From an uncultured Paraglaciecola sp. (GTDB lineage: Bacteria; Pseudomonadota; Gammaproteobacteria; Enterobacterales; Alteromonadaceae), in NCBI RefSeq assembly GCF_937123705.1, contig NZ_CAKZKO010000138.1:1-64000 (forward strand): a DNA stretch of 64,000 bases, written 5' to 3'. This document shows positions 9,424 to 18,542 of this stretch, piece after piece. The first letter of the stretch is position 1. Each line of letters opens with the position of its first letter. The notes below the pieces were generated by a model, which was given only the letters and a program-made list of their open reading frames with translations, made no database searches and was not told the DNA's origin. The position numbers were made by a program, and so were the translations under genes.

Positions 9424-9813
9424 TTAAGGAATGGCTATCCAAATAAGTGCTAATGACGACACAAATCCTACAAACCAAAAAAGCGTACGAATGACGTGTT
9501 GATCGACATAATAGGCACCTAAATACAAAAGCCTAGCGACCACAAATGTGATAGCTAAAGTTTGTGGAGTTTGCCCAGTGTTACCTGTTGCGATAACAGC
9601 CATTAAACCCGGTACAAACATGACCAGCGCTTCGAAACAGTTTTCGTGCGCGGCTTTTGCTCTCGCGCCAAAACCTGAAAGCGCTGCCTGCTGCTCTCTT
9701 GGGTTACGGTTATCATAACCTCCTTGTTGTTTATTCTGGGCCATAGCAAGGGGGGCTTTGGCCAAAATAGGCATTACAGTTGCAATAAATAAACAGATTA
9801 ACAATATACTCAT
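9424..9813 (-). CDS. MAPEG family membrane protein
   Basis: A 129-residue integral membrane protein with four hydrophobic segments (about 1-22, 60-78, 84-102 and 108-128). The central AAHENCFEALVMFVPG and the later ARLLYLGAYYVDQHVIRTL are typical of the MAPEG family (microsomal glutathione transferase-like proteins), where Glu, Arg and Tyr residues near the cytosolic face serve glutathione chemistry. The bacterial members are largely uncharacterised. It lies upstream of soxR on the same strand with the SoxR box between them, which suggests but does not prove a link to oxidative or electrophile stress. Confidence 0.85.
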   Translation of the reverse strand: MSILLICLFIATVMPILAKAPLAMAQNKQQGGYDNRNPREQQAALSGFGARAKAAHENCFEALVMFVPGLMAVIATGNTGQTPQTLAITFVVARLLYLGAYYVDQHVIRTLFWFVGFVSSLALIWIAIP

Positions 9814-9899
9814 GTGGATTTCTCTTCGTTGTTATTATCTTTATAACCTTAACAAAGATGATTCAAGTGCAATAGATGCCTACACCTTTAATTGGGATA

Positions 9900-9932
9900 T
9901 AAAATCAAAACGCCCCTTTAAAAGGAGCGTTT
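9900..9932 (-). terminator. Terminator downstream of the 186-residue periplasmic protein gene
   Basis: On the minus strand AAACGCTCCTTT pairs with AAAGGGGCGTTT, with one G-U pair, and is followed by TTTTGATTTT. It sits 47 bases after the stop at 9979. Confidence 0.75.
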
Positions 9933-9978
9933 GTCTGTTATCTTGGTAACCACATCGCTGCTTGTGCTACTGAATTAT

Positions 9979-10539
9979 TTAGCGCTTTGCATCTAAGGCA
10001 GCCTGTATTTTATCTAAATCGTCCTGACTAAATTCCCCTCTTTCAATCATATTTGTGATGACGCCACTATGACCTTTCAGCACACTATTATCGCCATCAC
10101 CGTGAATGACATGCTTAATGATTCGATGACCATTTCCCTCTGTAAGCTCTATATCAATATTTCCCGCATCTTCGCCAATAAATTCTACCCTTTGTCCCTC
10201 ACCTTTGTTCATGACAAACACCTTTTCCACTTCAACATGGGCTTCGCCGTCGTGGGACATCTTCACACCTTGCAATGCTTGCATTACGGTTTCGCGGGTT
10301 TCTGGGTCGAGATCGGCTAGTTTATCGGCTAACAAATCACTATCTGCTAGTTCTGCGGCGGTGACCATAACAGCTTGACTATTGCCGTCATTTTCCACCC
10401 ACACATTTACGTCTTTTCCTTTAATCGCTTTGATTTCAATGGTTTTATGCTTAATTTCTTCATCGGCTGTTACTACACCTACTAAGGCTAGACTTCCAAC
10501 TATTGAACCCGCAATTAAATTTTTAACTAATGTCTTCAT
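9979..10539 (-). CDS. Exported protein of unknown function
   Basis: I do not recognise the family. ATG 10539 is chosen because GGAG lies seven bases upstream and the protein then opens with a signal peptide (MKTLVKNLIAGSIVGSLALVGVVTADEE, cleavage probably after VTA near residue 25). The mature 160 residues are acidic and rich in charged residues, with a beta-strand-like middle (VEVEKVFVMNKGEGQRVEFIGED) and a helical C-terminus (GEFSQDDLDKIQAALDAKR). It has no cysteines in the mature part. It is divergent from a two-component system of the kind that often controls envelope proteins, and a sigma54-like sequence lies upstream. Probably periplasmic. Confidence 0.7.
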   Translation of the reverse strand: MKTLVKNLIAGSIVGSLALVGVVTADEEIKHKTIEIKAIKGKDVNVWVENDGNSQAVMVTAAELADSDLLADKLADLDPETRETVMQALQGVKMSHDGEAHVEVEKVFVMNKGEGQRVEFIGEDAGNIDIELTEGNGHRIIKHVIHGDGDNSVLKGHSGVITNMIERGEFSQDDLDKIQAALDAKR

Positions 10540-10595
10540 TTTATTCTCCAAACTCTTGGTGGTAATCAATTTAGTCATGTTTCGCCTATACAACT

Positions 10596-10611
10596 ATCAA
10601 GTCTTGTACCA
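10596..10611 (-). promoter_or_regulatory. Possible sigma54 (-24/-12) promoter
   Basis: The minus strand reads TGGTACAAGACTTGAT, with GG and the -12 dinucleotide separated by ten bases as in RpoN promoters (TGGCAC-N5-TTGCA). The -12 element has GA in place of the conserved GC, a serious defect. It lies 57 bases before the ATG at 10539, opposite an NtrC-type regulator gene. Confidence 0.3.
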
Positions 10612-10814
10612 ACTTTATTTTCACTTTATTTATCAAACCGTTAACGATTTTTGCTGATTTAATGTGAAGAGTTCTAGCTAACATTTATCTGCATATAAGG
10701 ATATGATTTCCTGATATGGGGAAATTTCCTCTGAGAATTTTCCAAAGTTTTTATTTTAACATTATTAATCATACACTTAACTTTTGAACACCTTGGCGCA
10801 ATTATTGTTTATAT

Positions 10815-12302
10815 ATGTCTAACTATAAAATACTAGGTTTACTTGGTGCTATGTCATTAAAACGCTATTTGTTTTTGTTGATTGCCGTTTTTGTATTGAT
10901 ACTCTCTGCTACTCAGTTATTTTTTATAAACTACATTCAACAACAAATGAGTAGCGAAGTAGAAAACAAAAGTCGTGCCTTATCAAAACAAACCTTAAAA
11001 TTGCTACTCGATACTGCCCACATTGCAGAATCTCGTCAAAATGCCTCACCAGCCATAATTGAAAATAAAACGCATATTGCAATGCCAATGGATCCCAAGT
11101 CAGTGGTTATTCGCATCGAAAACACTCCCAAAAAGAAGATAGATCTTGGCGAGGGTTATCAGTTTATAGCGGGCGATAAAACCCAAACGGTAAAAATACT
11201 GTCAGCGCCTTTAATGCCAAATGTAGATTTTCGTGAGCGCTTAGCCGGGCAATTACAATCCCTGCATTTTAATCCCATTAACAACTCTTATGCCTTTGCC
11301 ATTAGCAATACAAATAATGACCAAATCGACAAGCATATAGTGCAATTTGGAAAGCAGGATTCTGCTATTTATCAATACTTTAACTGGTTGATCGCAGGTA
11401 CTATTGGCTTAACGCTATTAGGATTGATGCTTGCATATTGGTTGGCGAGTCATATTAGCCAACCCTTGCAAGCTTTATCCAAAGGCTTTCACAATCTAGA
11501 AGAAGGCCATCTTGGTAGCCAAGTATCCTTAAGCGGAATAAAAGAAATTCGCGATACCTTACAACGCTTTAATCAAATGAGTCGACGCTTGGTTGAACTA
11601 GGGGAAGTAGAAAAGCGCTTTGGCCAGCAACAACAATTGGCTGAATTAGGCGAAGTGGCAAGAGGCTTGGCACACACCTTACGTAACCCAATTAATACCA
11701 TTGGTTTAGCTATAGAACAAATCAGTCAAACCGATATGCCGCAAGATGAACGACTTGAGTTGGCCTCTCAGGTTCGTCAAAAGATAAACCATCTTGATAA
11801 CAGTATTAAAAGTCTGCTGAGTTTGACCACCCAAGATATTCAGCGCGACCAACTTATCGACTTAACACAATTGACTAACGACATACTGCTGGAAATGAGC
11901 ATGACCAGCACCACAAAAATTGCGTTTTCATCGGTTCAAACCATCAAGATGTTAGGCGCGGAAGTAGAAGTACGGGCCATGATCCATACCTTAGTGGTTA
12001 ACGCAGTTGAAGCCAGCAGCTCTGAGCAAACAGTCAGTCTATTTGTTAGTGAACAAAATGATTGCATTCAAGTTCGTGTGCTGGACCAAGGTAAAGGAAT
12101 CGATCCACAAATCAAATCTCAGCTCTTTAAACCTCATATCACCAATAAGCCCGAAGGTGCTGGAATGGGATTATATATCGCTAAACGCATCAGCAATTTG
12201 CATTATCACGGTGATATATCACTCACTGATAACTCGCCCCAAGGTTGCATTGCCACTTTGACACTCTCAAGTGCCACAACCGAGAAACATAGCCATGAAT
12301 GA
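10815..12302 (+). CDS. HAMP-domain sensor histidine kinase
   Basis: A 495-residue inner-membrane sensor kinase. A transmembrane helix (about 17-39) is followed by a periplasmic region (40-190), a second membrane helix (191-212), a HAMP linker (212-265) and a kinase core. The H-box is ARGLAHTLRNPIN with the phospho-accepting His at 287. The ATPase domain shows the N-box region (HTLVVNAVEAS), the G1 box DQGKGID and the G2-like GAGMGLYIAKRI. The stop overlaps the start of the response regulator gene by eight bases, so the two form a pair. The start could instead be the ATG at 10851; neither has a strong RBS. The signal is unknown. Confidence 0.92.
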   Translation: MSNYKILGLLGAMSLKRYLFLLIAVFVLILSATQLFFINYIQQQMSSEVENKSRALSKQTLKLLLDTAHIAESRQNASPAIIENKTHIAMPMDPKSVVIRIENTPKKKIDLGEGYQFIAGDKTQTVKILSAPLMPNVDFRERLAGQLQSLHFNPINNSYAFAISNTNNDQIDKHIVQFGKQDSAIYQYFNWLIAGTIGLTLLGLMLAYWLASHISQPLQALSKGFHNLEEGHLGSQVSLSGIKEIRDTLQRFNQMSRRLVELGEVEKRFGQQQQLAELGEVARGLAHTLRNPINTIGLAIEQISQTDMPQDERLELASQVRQKINHLDNSIKSLLSLTTQDIQRDQLIDLTQLTNDILLEMSMTSTTKIAFSSVQTIKMLGAEVEVRAMIHTLVVNAVEASSSEQTVSLFVSEQNDCIQVRVLDQGKGIDPQIKSQLFKPHITNKPEGAGMGLYIAKRISNLHYHGDISLTDNSPQGCIATLTLSSATTEKHSHE

Positions 12303-13650
12303 CCGCATAAATATATTGGTAGTGGAAGACGACCCTCAGCAGCGCAAACTCATACAAGGTATTTTACATTCAGAAGCATACCAAGTCTGTGTCGCAAGCA
12401 GCGTTGAAGAGGCAATCGTTGCTGTCAAAAAGCATGGGGTTGATTGTATATTTTCAGACTGGAAACTTGGCTCTCTTAGTGGATTAGACTTATTAAACTA
12501 CGTGCGCAGCAATCAACCCGAACTCGGATTTGCTATTGCCACCGCTTACGGCACTATTGCCCACGCGGTTAAAGCCGTTGATGCTGGCGCAGACGATTAT
12601 CTAGCCAAGCCTTTTCAGCGTCAGGAGTTATTGCTATGCATAGACAAAATAGTCAAAGCTAAGCAACTCAGAAGCCAAAACAAACAGCTCACACAGGCGT
12701 TATCAGAACAACAGCAACTAGTGGATTTAGTGGGCAATGCGCCTTGTATGCAACAGGTTTACCATCGCATAAAGCGGGTTTCTAACACCGATGCTATGGT
12801 GTTGATAACTGGTGAAAGTGGCACGGGTAAAGAGCTAGCGGCTCGTGCCTTACATCAATTGTCCAGTCGCCAATCTCAAGCTTTTGTTGCGGTAAATTGC
12901 GGCGCCATTCCTGAATCACTGGCAGAAGCAGAGCTGTTTGGGGCCTTAAAAGGCGCATTCACAGGCGCTAATCAAGACAAAATAGGTAAACTACAAAGTG
13001 CTGATAAAGGAACGCTATTTTTAGATGAGATCGGCGAATTACCCTTAGCATTACAAGCTAAAGTGCTGCGATTTTTACAAGAAGGCACTATCACGCCTTT
13101 AGGTAGCCATCAGGAAATCCAATTAGATGTGCGGGTACTAGCTGCCACTCACAGAGATCTAGCACAGATGGTATCTGAAGGAAGCTTCCGTGAAGACTTA
13201 TTCTATCGCTTAAACATTGTGCCTTTGGTTATGCCACCTCTACGTGAAAGGCAAGAAGACATTCCCCGCCTTATCAATTTCTTTTTAGCCAAAAGCAGCC
13301 AGCGATATCAAATACCGCAACCTGAATTGCAAAAATCCACACTTAAACAATTGATTGATTACCCATGGCCGGGCAATGTGCGAGAGCTGTCAAATCGCAT
13401 CGAGCGTTTTGTATTGTTAGACGACGAACAAGAACTGTTAAACGACACTAATAGCGCTACACCATCCAACAATGAAAATAGTAATTTTACCCTACCAGAA
13501 TCTGGCTTGGACTGGGAAGCCTTTGAAAAACAATGCCTTGCACAAGCCCTTGAACGCCATCAAGGCAATCGCACTAAAGCCGCACAATTTTTAAATATGA
13601 GTTACAAAGCGTTTTTATATCGCTTAGACAAACATGGATTAAACAAGTGA
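12295..13650 (+). CDS. Sigma54-dependent response regulator (NtrC family)
   Basis: A 451-residue regulator with three domains. The receiver (1-120) has the acidic pocket EDD at 11-13, the phosphorylation site Asp 55 and the conserved Lys 105. The AAA+ domain (about 145-380) has Walker A GESGTGKE (173-180) and the sigma54-contacting loop GAFTGA (220-225). The C-terminal Fis-type helix-turn-helix covers about 415-450 (RHQGNRTKAAQFLNMS). ATG 12295 overlaps the kinase gene stop as ATGAATGA. It should activate RpoN-dependent promoters when phosphorylated by the upstream kinase. The target genes are not known. Confidence 0.94.
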   Translation: MNDRINILVVEDDPQQRKLIQGILHSEAYQVCVASSVEEAIVAVKKHGVDCIFSDWKLGSLSGLDLLNYVRSNQPELGFAIATAYGTIAHAVKAVDAGADDYLAKPFQRQELLLCIDKIVKAKQLRSQNKQLTQALSEQQQLVDLVGNAPCMQQVYHRIKRVSNTDAMVLITGESGTGKELAARALHQLSSRQSQAFVAVNCGAIPESLAEAELFGALKGAFTGANQDKIGKLQSADKGTLFLDEIGELPLALQAKVLRFLQEGTITPLGSHQEIQLDVRVLAATHRDLAQMVSEGSFREDLFYRLNIVPLVMPPLRERQEDIPRLINFFLAKSSQRYQIPQPELQKSTLKQLIDYPWPGNVRELSNRIERFVLLDDEQELLNDTNSATPSNNENSNFTLPESGLDWEAFEKQCLAQALERHQGNRTKAAQFLNMSYKAFLYRLDKHGLNK

Positions 13651-14561
13651 CTCCACAACAATTAGGGATACTTCTTGGGATCCAAACACCCTCGCCGACT
13701 CACAGCATCCAGCCAAACTGGCAAGGCATAGAAAACCTGCAAATATCTATCAAACGCGACGACTTAATTCATCCGATTATTTCCGGCAATAAATGGCGAA
13801 AACTCAAATATGCACTTTTAGAAGCGGTGAATACCCAAACCCAACATATCGTCAGTTTTGGTGGTGGTTTTTCGAATCACTTACATGCTTTAGGTTATTG
13901 CTGCGAGCGACTTAATATTGGATTAACCGCTATAGTACGCGGCGATTACTCAAAAAATCCTAGCCCAATGTTGCAAGATTTAGCTAACTGGCAAACCAAC
14001 ATTCAATACGTTGATCGCAACACTTATCAACAGCGCAGCAATGCTGATTATTTGCAAAACTTGCAACATCAAAATCCCAACGCCATGGTTATTCCCGAAG
14101 GTGGCTCTTGGCAACATGCGATGACTGGCGTAACCGAAATCATCAGCGAACTGCAAACTGAATATGACTACATTTTAATGCCTGTCGGCAGTGGAGGCAC
14201 ACTAGCCGGAATCATTTCAGCAACACAGCAAACAAAGGCACAAGTAATGGGCATAGCCGTACTTAAAGGAGCAGACTACTTGGAACAATTAGTCTCCGAG
14301 CTATTACCCCAAGACCAAGCGACCTACTCTAATTGGCAAATTAACCACCAACATCATTTTGGTGGTTACGCTAAATCGAATACCCAACTAAAGCAGTTTT
14401 GTGACGAATTTCATGAGCAAACTCACATATCAATTGAACCCGTTTACAGCGGAAAGTTATTTTTCGCCTTAAAAACCTTAGTTGAGCAACGCCACTTTCC
14501 CCTTGATAGTAAAATTTTGGCAATACACACAGGAGGCTTGCAGGGGGCAAGGTCACAATGA
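13647..14561 (+). CDS. PLP-dependent ACC deaminase / D-cysteine desulfhydrase family enzyme
   Basis: A 304-residue fold-type II PLP enzyme. The PLP lysine is in SGNKWRKLKYAL near residue 50, the pyridine/phosphate contacts appear in FGGGFSNHLHAL and MPVGSGGTLAGI, and the C-terminus has IHTGGLQG. These are the marks of the 1-aminocyclopropane-1-carboxylate deaminase/D-cysteine desulfhydrase family. The start is GTG at 13647, overlapping the previous stop as GTGA, so it is translationally coupled to the response regulator. The substrate cannot be decided from the sequence. Confidence 0.85.
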   Translation: MTPQQLGILLGIQTPSPTHSIQPNWQGIENLQISIKRDDLIHPIISGNKWRKLKYALLEAVNTQTQHIVSFGGGFSNHLHALGYCCERLNIGLTAIVRGDYSKNPSPMLQDLANWQTNIQYVDRNTYQQRSNADYLQNLQHQNPNAMVIPEGGSWQHAMTGVTEIISELQTEYDYILMPVGSGGTLAGIISATQQTKAQVMGIAVLKGADYLEQLVSELLPQDQATYSNWQINHQHHFGGYAKSNTQLKQFCDEFHEQTHISIEPVYSGKLFFALKTLVEQRHFPLDSKILAIHTGGLQGARSQ

Positions 14562-14605
14562 TACAAATATCGCTTTACTAACTCTTTCTTAAACAGGCAA
14601 TAACT

Positions 14606-15220
14606 TTGCAAGAATGGTTACAAGGCTTTGCTGGCGCATCACCATTGGAATGGGTCGCAACAGTTGCTGGTTTTATCTGCGTTTATTTACTCATCAAAGG
14701 TAATATTTGGTGTTTTGCCTTCGGTTTTGTGCAAGTGAGCATTTACACTTGGATATTCTACGATGTAAAACTGTATTCCGACATGGCTTTACAGGTGTTT
14801 TATATAGGCTTTCAAATCTACGGATGGCTACTTTGGAAAAACGCCAGAGACCAATCTGGTCATGTCATCGTTAAACGAGGTTCATCGAAAGAATATATCC
14901 TATGGATAGTTGCCATTGTTATTAGTACGTTAATTCTTGGTAGTGTTATGCATCACAACACAGACGCAAGCTTGCCTTACCCCGATGCTTTTACCACCTG
15001 TGCCAGCTTGGTGGCACAGTGGTTGTTATCTCACAAAAAGTTATTTAACTGGACGGTATGGATAGTAGTAGATGTCGTAGCCATAGTTATTTACTGGCAA
15101 AAAGGCTTATTCCCCACATCCGCACTTTACGCCTGCTTCTTAGTAATGGCCATCATCGGCCAATGGCAGTGGTATCAATATTTACAAGTAAACAATAAAC
15201 AAGATTTAACTGCATCATGA
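14606..15220 (+). CDS. pnuC: Nicotinamide riboside transporter PnuC
   Basis: A 204-residue inner-membrane protein with about seven hydrophobic helices. It shows the PnuC pattern: VATVAGFICVYLLIKGNIWCFAFGFV early, SDMALQVFYIGFQIYGWLLWKNA in the middle and TVWIVVDVVAIVIYWQKGLF late, where conserved Trp, Asn/Asp and Gln residues bind the ribosyl-nicotinamide substrate. The start is TTG at 14606, since upstream in the same frame a TAA follows within 27 bases and no better codon exists; an AGG lies just upstream. It may be cotranscribed with the preceding gene (44-base gap). Confidence 0.9.
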   Translation: MQEWLQGFAGASPLEWVATVAGFICVYLLIKGNIWCFAFGFVQVSIYTWIFYDVKLYSDMALQVFYIGFQIYGWLLWKNARDQSGHVIVKRGSSKEYILWIVAIVISTLILGSVMHHNTDASLPYPDAFTTCASLVAQWLLSHKKLFNWTVWIVVDVVAIVIYWQKGLFPTSALYACFLVMAIIGQWQWYQYLQVNNKQDLTAS

Positions 15221-15275
15221 GAAAAAATGTGCATTTTTGGGGCGCCTCCTCGAGACAGACGAGCTTAACACCCTG

Positions 15276-15412
15276 ATCAATGGGGTCAGAGCATTTGATC
15301 TCTCAGGTTTGTCTTCCAACTACCAGCAAATATAAATTACGATTGCAAATGCTGGGGTTGAGTTAGGTCTGCAATTACGCTCTATCGAATCAAATGCTCT
15401 GACCCCATTGAT
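15276..15412. repeat. 137-bp element bounded by perfect 24-bp inverted repeats
   Basis: The left arm (15276-15299) begins ATCAATGGGGTCAGAG and the right arm (15389-15412) is its exact reverse complement, ending CTCTGACCCCATTGAT. The arms enclose about 90 bases with no ORF. GGGGTCAGAGC-type sequences are, to my knowledge, frequent in short REP/RAYT-type and MITE-like elements of gammaproteobacteria. No transposase is in the window, so this would be a non-autonomous copy. As RNA it could form a very stable hairpin between pnuC and the polyamine genes. Confidence 0.75.
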
Positions 15413-15513
15413 TTGTGAAACAACCTTCATACTTCCAAGATTCAACTTGCACCAAAACCAATTACTGCTAGCATTCTCCCTTTATATTTTAACTCGTTCA
15501 TTAGGAACCTTTT

Positions 15514-16713
15514 ATGTCTCGTGTTCTGATCATTGGCGCTGGCGGTGTGGCCGCAGTGACCATTAAAAAATGCGCTCGTTTGCCAGAGCTTTTCGACGAA
15601 ATCTATTTAGCTAGCCGCACCGTGTCTAAGTGTGAAGCATTACAAAAAGAAGTGGGTATTGACCGAGTAAAAGGTGTGTTTGCGGTGGATGCCGATCATG
15701 CCAGTGAAGTAGTGGCAGTTATCAACCAAGTTAAACCTGATTTAGTTATCAATCTTGCATTGCCTTATCAAGATTTAGCCATTATGGATGCCTGTTTAGA
15801 AACGGGTGTGGACTACATGGATACCGCCAACTATGAGCCTAAAGATGTAGCAAAATTTGAATATTCGTGGCAGTGGGCTTATCAAGAAAAGTTCGAAAAA
15901 GCGGGTTTGATGGCCCTTTTGGGAAGCGGCTTTGATCCTGGCGTGACCAATGTGTATACCGCTTACGCGGCTAAACATTATTTTGATGAAATTCATTACC
16001 TCGACATAGTGGATTGCAATGGCGGCGACCACGGTCAAGCTTTTGCCACTAACTTTAATCCTGAAATCAATATTCGTGAAATCACCCAGCGCGGGCGTTT
16101 TTATGAAAACGGCCAGTGGAAGGAAACCGATCCTTTAAGTGTGCGTGAAGACTTGGATTATCAAAACATTGGGGTCAGAGCGTCATACCTAATGTTCCAT
16201 GAAGAATTAGAGTCTTTGGTAAAACACTTCCCTACCCTTAAACGTGCCCGTTTTTGGATGACTTTTGGCGATGCTTATTTGACTCACTTAAAAGTGCTTG
16301 AAGGCATTGGCATGACTAGCATTGAGCCAATTAATTTCCAAGGTCAGCAGATTGTACCTTTAGAGTTTTTAAAAGCTGTACTGCCAGATCCCGGATCACT
16401 CGCCGATGGTTACACCGGCCAAACCTGCATAGGCACTTACATCACAGGCATCAAAGACGGCCAAGAAAAAACCATCTTTATTTACAACAATTGCGAACAT
16501 GCAAAATGCCATGAAGAAGTGGGCGCTCAAGCGGTGTCGTACACTACTGGTGTACCTGCCATGATTGGCGCATCTTTAATGCTAAATGGCACTTGGAAAA
16601 AAGCCGGCGTGTGGAATATGGAACAATTCGACCCAGACCCATTTATGGACATGCTAAACAAACATGGTTTGCCTTGGCATGTGATTGAATGTGACGAGAG
16701 TCCGTTTAAATAA
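15514..16713 (+). CDS. Carboxynorspermidine/carboxyspermidine dehydrogenase (saccharopine dehydrogenase family)
   Basis: A 399-residue enzyme with an N-terminal Rossmann fold (MSRVLIIGAGGVAAVTIKKCA). It reductively condenses aspartate semialdehyde with a diamine (putrescine or diaminopropane) to carboxyspermidine or carboxynorspermidine, using NADPH. The GGDHGQAFATNFNPEINIREI segment and the C-terminal YTTGVPAMIGASLML are typical of this bacterial subfamily. nspC follows 157 bases downstream, which fixes the pathway. The sequence does not decide between the norspermidine and spermidine products. Confidence 0.9.
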   Translation: MSRVLIIGAGGVAAVTIKKCARLPELFDEIYLASRTVSKCEALQKEVGIDRVKGVFAVDADHASEVVAVINQVKPDLVINLALPYQDLAIMDACLETGVDYMDTANYEPKDVAKFEYSWQWAYQEKFEKAGLMALLGSGFDPGVTNVYTAYAAKHYFDEIHYLDIVDCNGGDHGQAFATNFNPEINIREITQRGRFYENGQWKETDPLSVREDLDYQNIGVRASYLMFHEELESLVKHFPTLKRARFWMTFGDAYLTHLKVLEGIGMTSIEPINFQGQQIVPLEFLKAVLPDPGSLADGYTGQTCIGTYITGIKDGQEKTIFIYNNCEHAKCHEEVGAQAVSYTTGVPAMIGASLMLNGTWKKAGVWNMEQFDPDPFMDMLNKHGLPWHVIECDESPFK

Positions 16714-16870
16714 AAGCAGTGGCGAGTTACTAGCTAGGAGCAAAAAAAGAAATTGAACCACAGAAACTTTCTGTGCCTAAAGCTCGAAACTCGCCGCTCG
16801 AAGCTAAAACATTAATTCGACTTTGTGAGGATGTGCAAAGTCATGAACCTTCAAAGTTAGTAAAAATACT

Positions 16871-18010
16871 ATGCCAAACCCAATGCTAAACCCAACCATT
16901 CCTTCGCCCTGTTATGTGTGTGAAGAGGCAAAATTAGAAGCCAATTTGCAGTTGATGCAACAAGTGCAAAACGAAACAGGTGTAGAAATTATTCTGGCCC
17001 TAAAAGGGTTTTCCATGTGGTCAACTTTTAATCTTGTTAAGCAATACTTGCAAGGATCAACGGCCAGCGCTGTATGGGAAGCGAGGTTAGGTAAAGAAGA
17101 AATAGGCAAACAAGTACATGCTTATTCACCGGCTTTTAAACCTGCCGATATTGATGAGTTGGTAAACTTGGTCGACCATATTTCTTTTAACAGTTTGGGG
17201 CAATGGCAAAGATACAAACAGCAAATTTTAGCCTCAAAGGTATCCGCTGGGCTGAGAGTGAACCCCGAACATCAAGAAGCCGAAACCGAGCTGTACGACC
17301 CCAGTGCGCCCGGTTCACGCTTAGGTATTCGCGCCCAAGACTTGCACAGCGCCGACCTAAGCGACATTGAAGGTTTTCATATTCACAATTTATGTGAATG
17401 TGACTCTTTTGCCACCGAGCGCACCATCAAAGCATTCGAAGACAAGTTTGGTAAATGGTTGCCGCAACTAAAATGGATTAACTTTGGCGGCGGGCATTTA
17501 ATGACCCGCAGTGGTTATAACGTTAAACATCTCATCGACACTTTAAAGGCCTTTAAAGCAAGGCACCCCCATTTAACAGTGATCCTAGAGCCCGGATCGG
17601 CAGTGGCTTGGGAAACCGGCAGTTTAGTAGCCGAAGTGGTGGATATAGTCGACAACCAAGATAAAATTGCCATTTTAGATATTTCGGCCACCGCCCATAT
17701 GCCCGATGTACTAGAAATGCCCTATCGCCCCGAGGTACGCGGCGCAGCAAAAGCAGACGAAAAGCCCTTTACCTACAGATTAGGCGGCAACTCTTGTTTA
17801 GCAGGCGATGCCATTGATTTGTATAGCTTTGATCATGAATTACAAGTTGGTGAACGCATTATATTTGAAGATATGATCCACTACACTATGGTTAAAACCA
17901 CCTTCTTTAATGGCGTTGAACATCCTTCAATTGGCATTATTCGCAAGGATGGTAGTTTTGAGCTGGTACGCAAGTTTGAGTATGAGGACTTTAAAAACAA
18001 ACTCTCTTAA
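16871..18010 (+). CDS. nspC: Carboxynorspermidine decarboxylase
   Basis: A 379-residue fold-type III PLP decarboxylase that removes CO2 from carboxy(nor)spermidine to give the triamine. The PLP lysine is in ILALKGFSMW at residue 45. The phosphate-binding and catalytic elements GFHIHNLCEC, INFGGGHLMT, LEPGSAVAW and GNSCLAGDAIDLY are in the expected order. ATG 16871 has another in-frame ATG at 16883; the choice is uncertain. With the preceding dehydrogenase it forms the alternative polyamine route found in Vibrio and many marine bacteria, where the triamines influence biofilm formation. Confidence 0.95.
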   Translation: MPNPMLNPTIPSPCYVCEEAKLEANLQLMQQVQNETGVEIILALKGFSMWSTFNLVKQYLQGSTASAVWEARLGKEEIGKQVHAYSPAFKPADIDELVNLVDHISFNSLGQWQRYKQQILASKVSAGLRVNPEHQEAETELYDPSAPGSRLGIRAQDLHSADLSDIEGFHIHNLCECDSFATERTIKAFEDKFGKWLPQLKWINFGGGHLMTRSGYNVKHLIDTLKAFKARHPHLTVILEPGSAVAWETGSLVAEVVDIVDNQDKIAILDISATAHMPDVLEMPYRPEVRGAAKADEKPFTYRLGGNSCLAGDAIDLYSFDHELQVGERIIFEDMIHYTMVKTTFFNGVEHPSIGIIRKDGSFELVRKFEYEDFKNKLS

Positions 18011-18043
18011 TGTCACGTCATGCATTCTTTTTGTAAAACAACC

Positions 18044-18099
18044 TTGACATTCTGCTTAAGGGTTTTATACTCGACACAAAGTAAAGCTTATTTTACTTT
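18044..18099 (+). promoter_or_regulatory. Sigma70 promoter and palindromic operator of the membrane protein/XRE operon
   Basis: TTGACA (18044-18049) and TATACT (18066-18071) are 16 bases apart, an almost ideal promoter. Just downstream, around the expected transcription start, lies a perfect dyad: AAAGTAAA (18078-18085) and TTTACTTT (18092-18099) with a 6-base spacer. This is a plausible operator for the XRE repressor encoded by the second gene of the operon. Confidence 0.7.
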
Positions 18100-18119
18100 A
18101 TGACTTGAGAGTTTTACTT

Positions 18120-18542
18120 ATGACTAAAATTGAACCTTCCGAATCAATCTGTACAACACAGAAAAACAATCATCTAGCTCCCTTAGCTTTTTGGACCTTG
18201 GCTTGGTTAGTCAGCACCGCTTTATTAAGATTTGGCGCTGAGTATATATGGGATTATCAGCCAGTTTATTCGGTTATTGTATTGATGACACACTTAGCAC
18301 TGGGCTTAACCATGATCATGGTGTACGTCAAACATTTATCTAAACAAGACGAATTGCAACGTAAAATCACTATGGATGCCATGGGGATTACCCTAGGTAT
18401 AACGATGATAGCTGGCATTGCTTACGAACAATTAGAAGACATAAAATTGATTAGTTTCGAACCAGAAATTAACCACCTTATTATTCTGATGTCGCTGACC
18501 TACATCATCAGTACTTTTATTGGCCAAAGGAAATACCAATGA
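18120..18542 (+). CDS. Four-helix membrane protein of unknown function
   Basis: A 140-residue protein with four hydrophobic segments (about residues 25-45, 52-72, 88-106 and 115-135) and a short cytosolic loop KHLSKQDELQRKITMDAMG between the second and third. No enzymatic motif is visible. ATG 18120 is preferred to the upstream TTG at 18105. The gene ends overlapping the XRE regulator start (ATGA), so the pair is translationally coupled. Small membrane proteins paired with a 65-70 residue XRE regulator occur in many genomes, but their role is unclear. Confidence 0.75.
   Translation: MTKIEPSESICTTQKNNHLAPLAFWTLAWLVSTALLRFGAEYIWDYQPVYSVIVLMTHLALGLTMIMVYVKHLSKQDELQRKITMDAMGITLGITMIAGIAYEQLEDIKLISFEPEINHLIILMSLTYIISTFIGQRKYQ

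Noticed and set aside
16169..16181. TTGGGGTCAGAGC inside the carboxynorspermidine dehydrogenase gene, similar to the inverted-repeat arms 760 bases upstream
   Set aside because: It encodes part of a conserved protein segment (NIGVRASYLM) in frame and matches for only about a dozen bases; probably chance.
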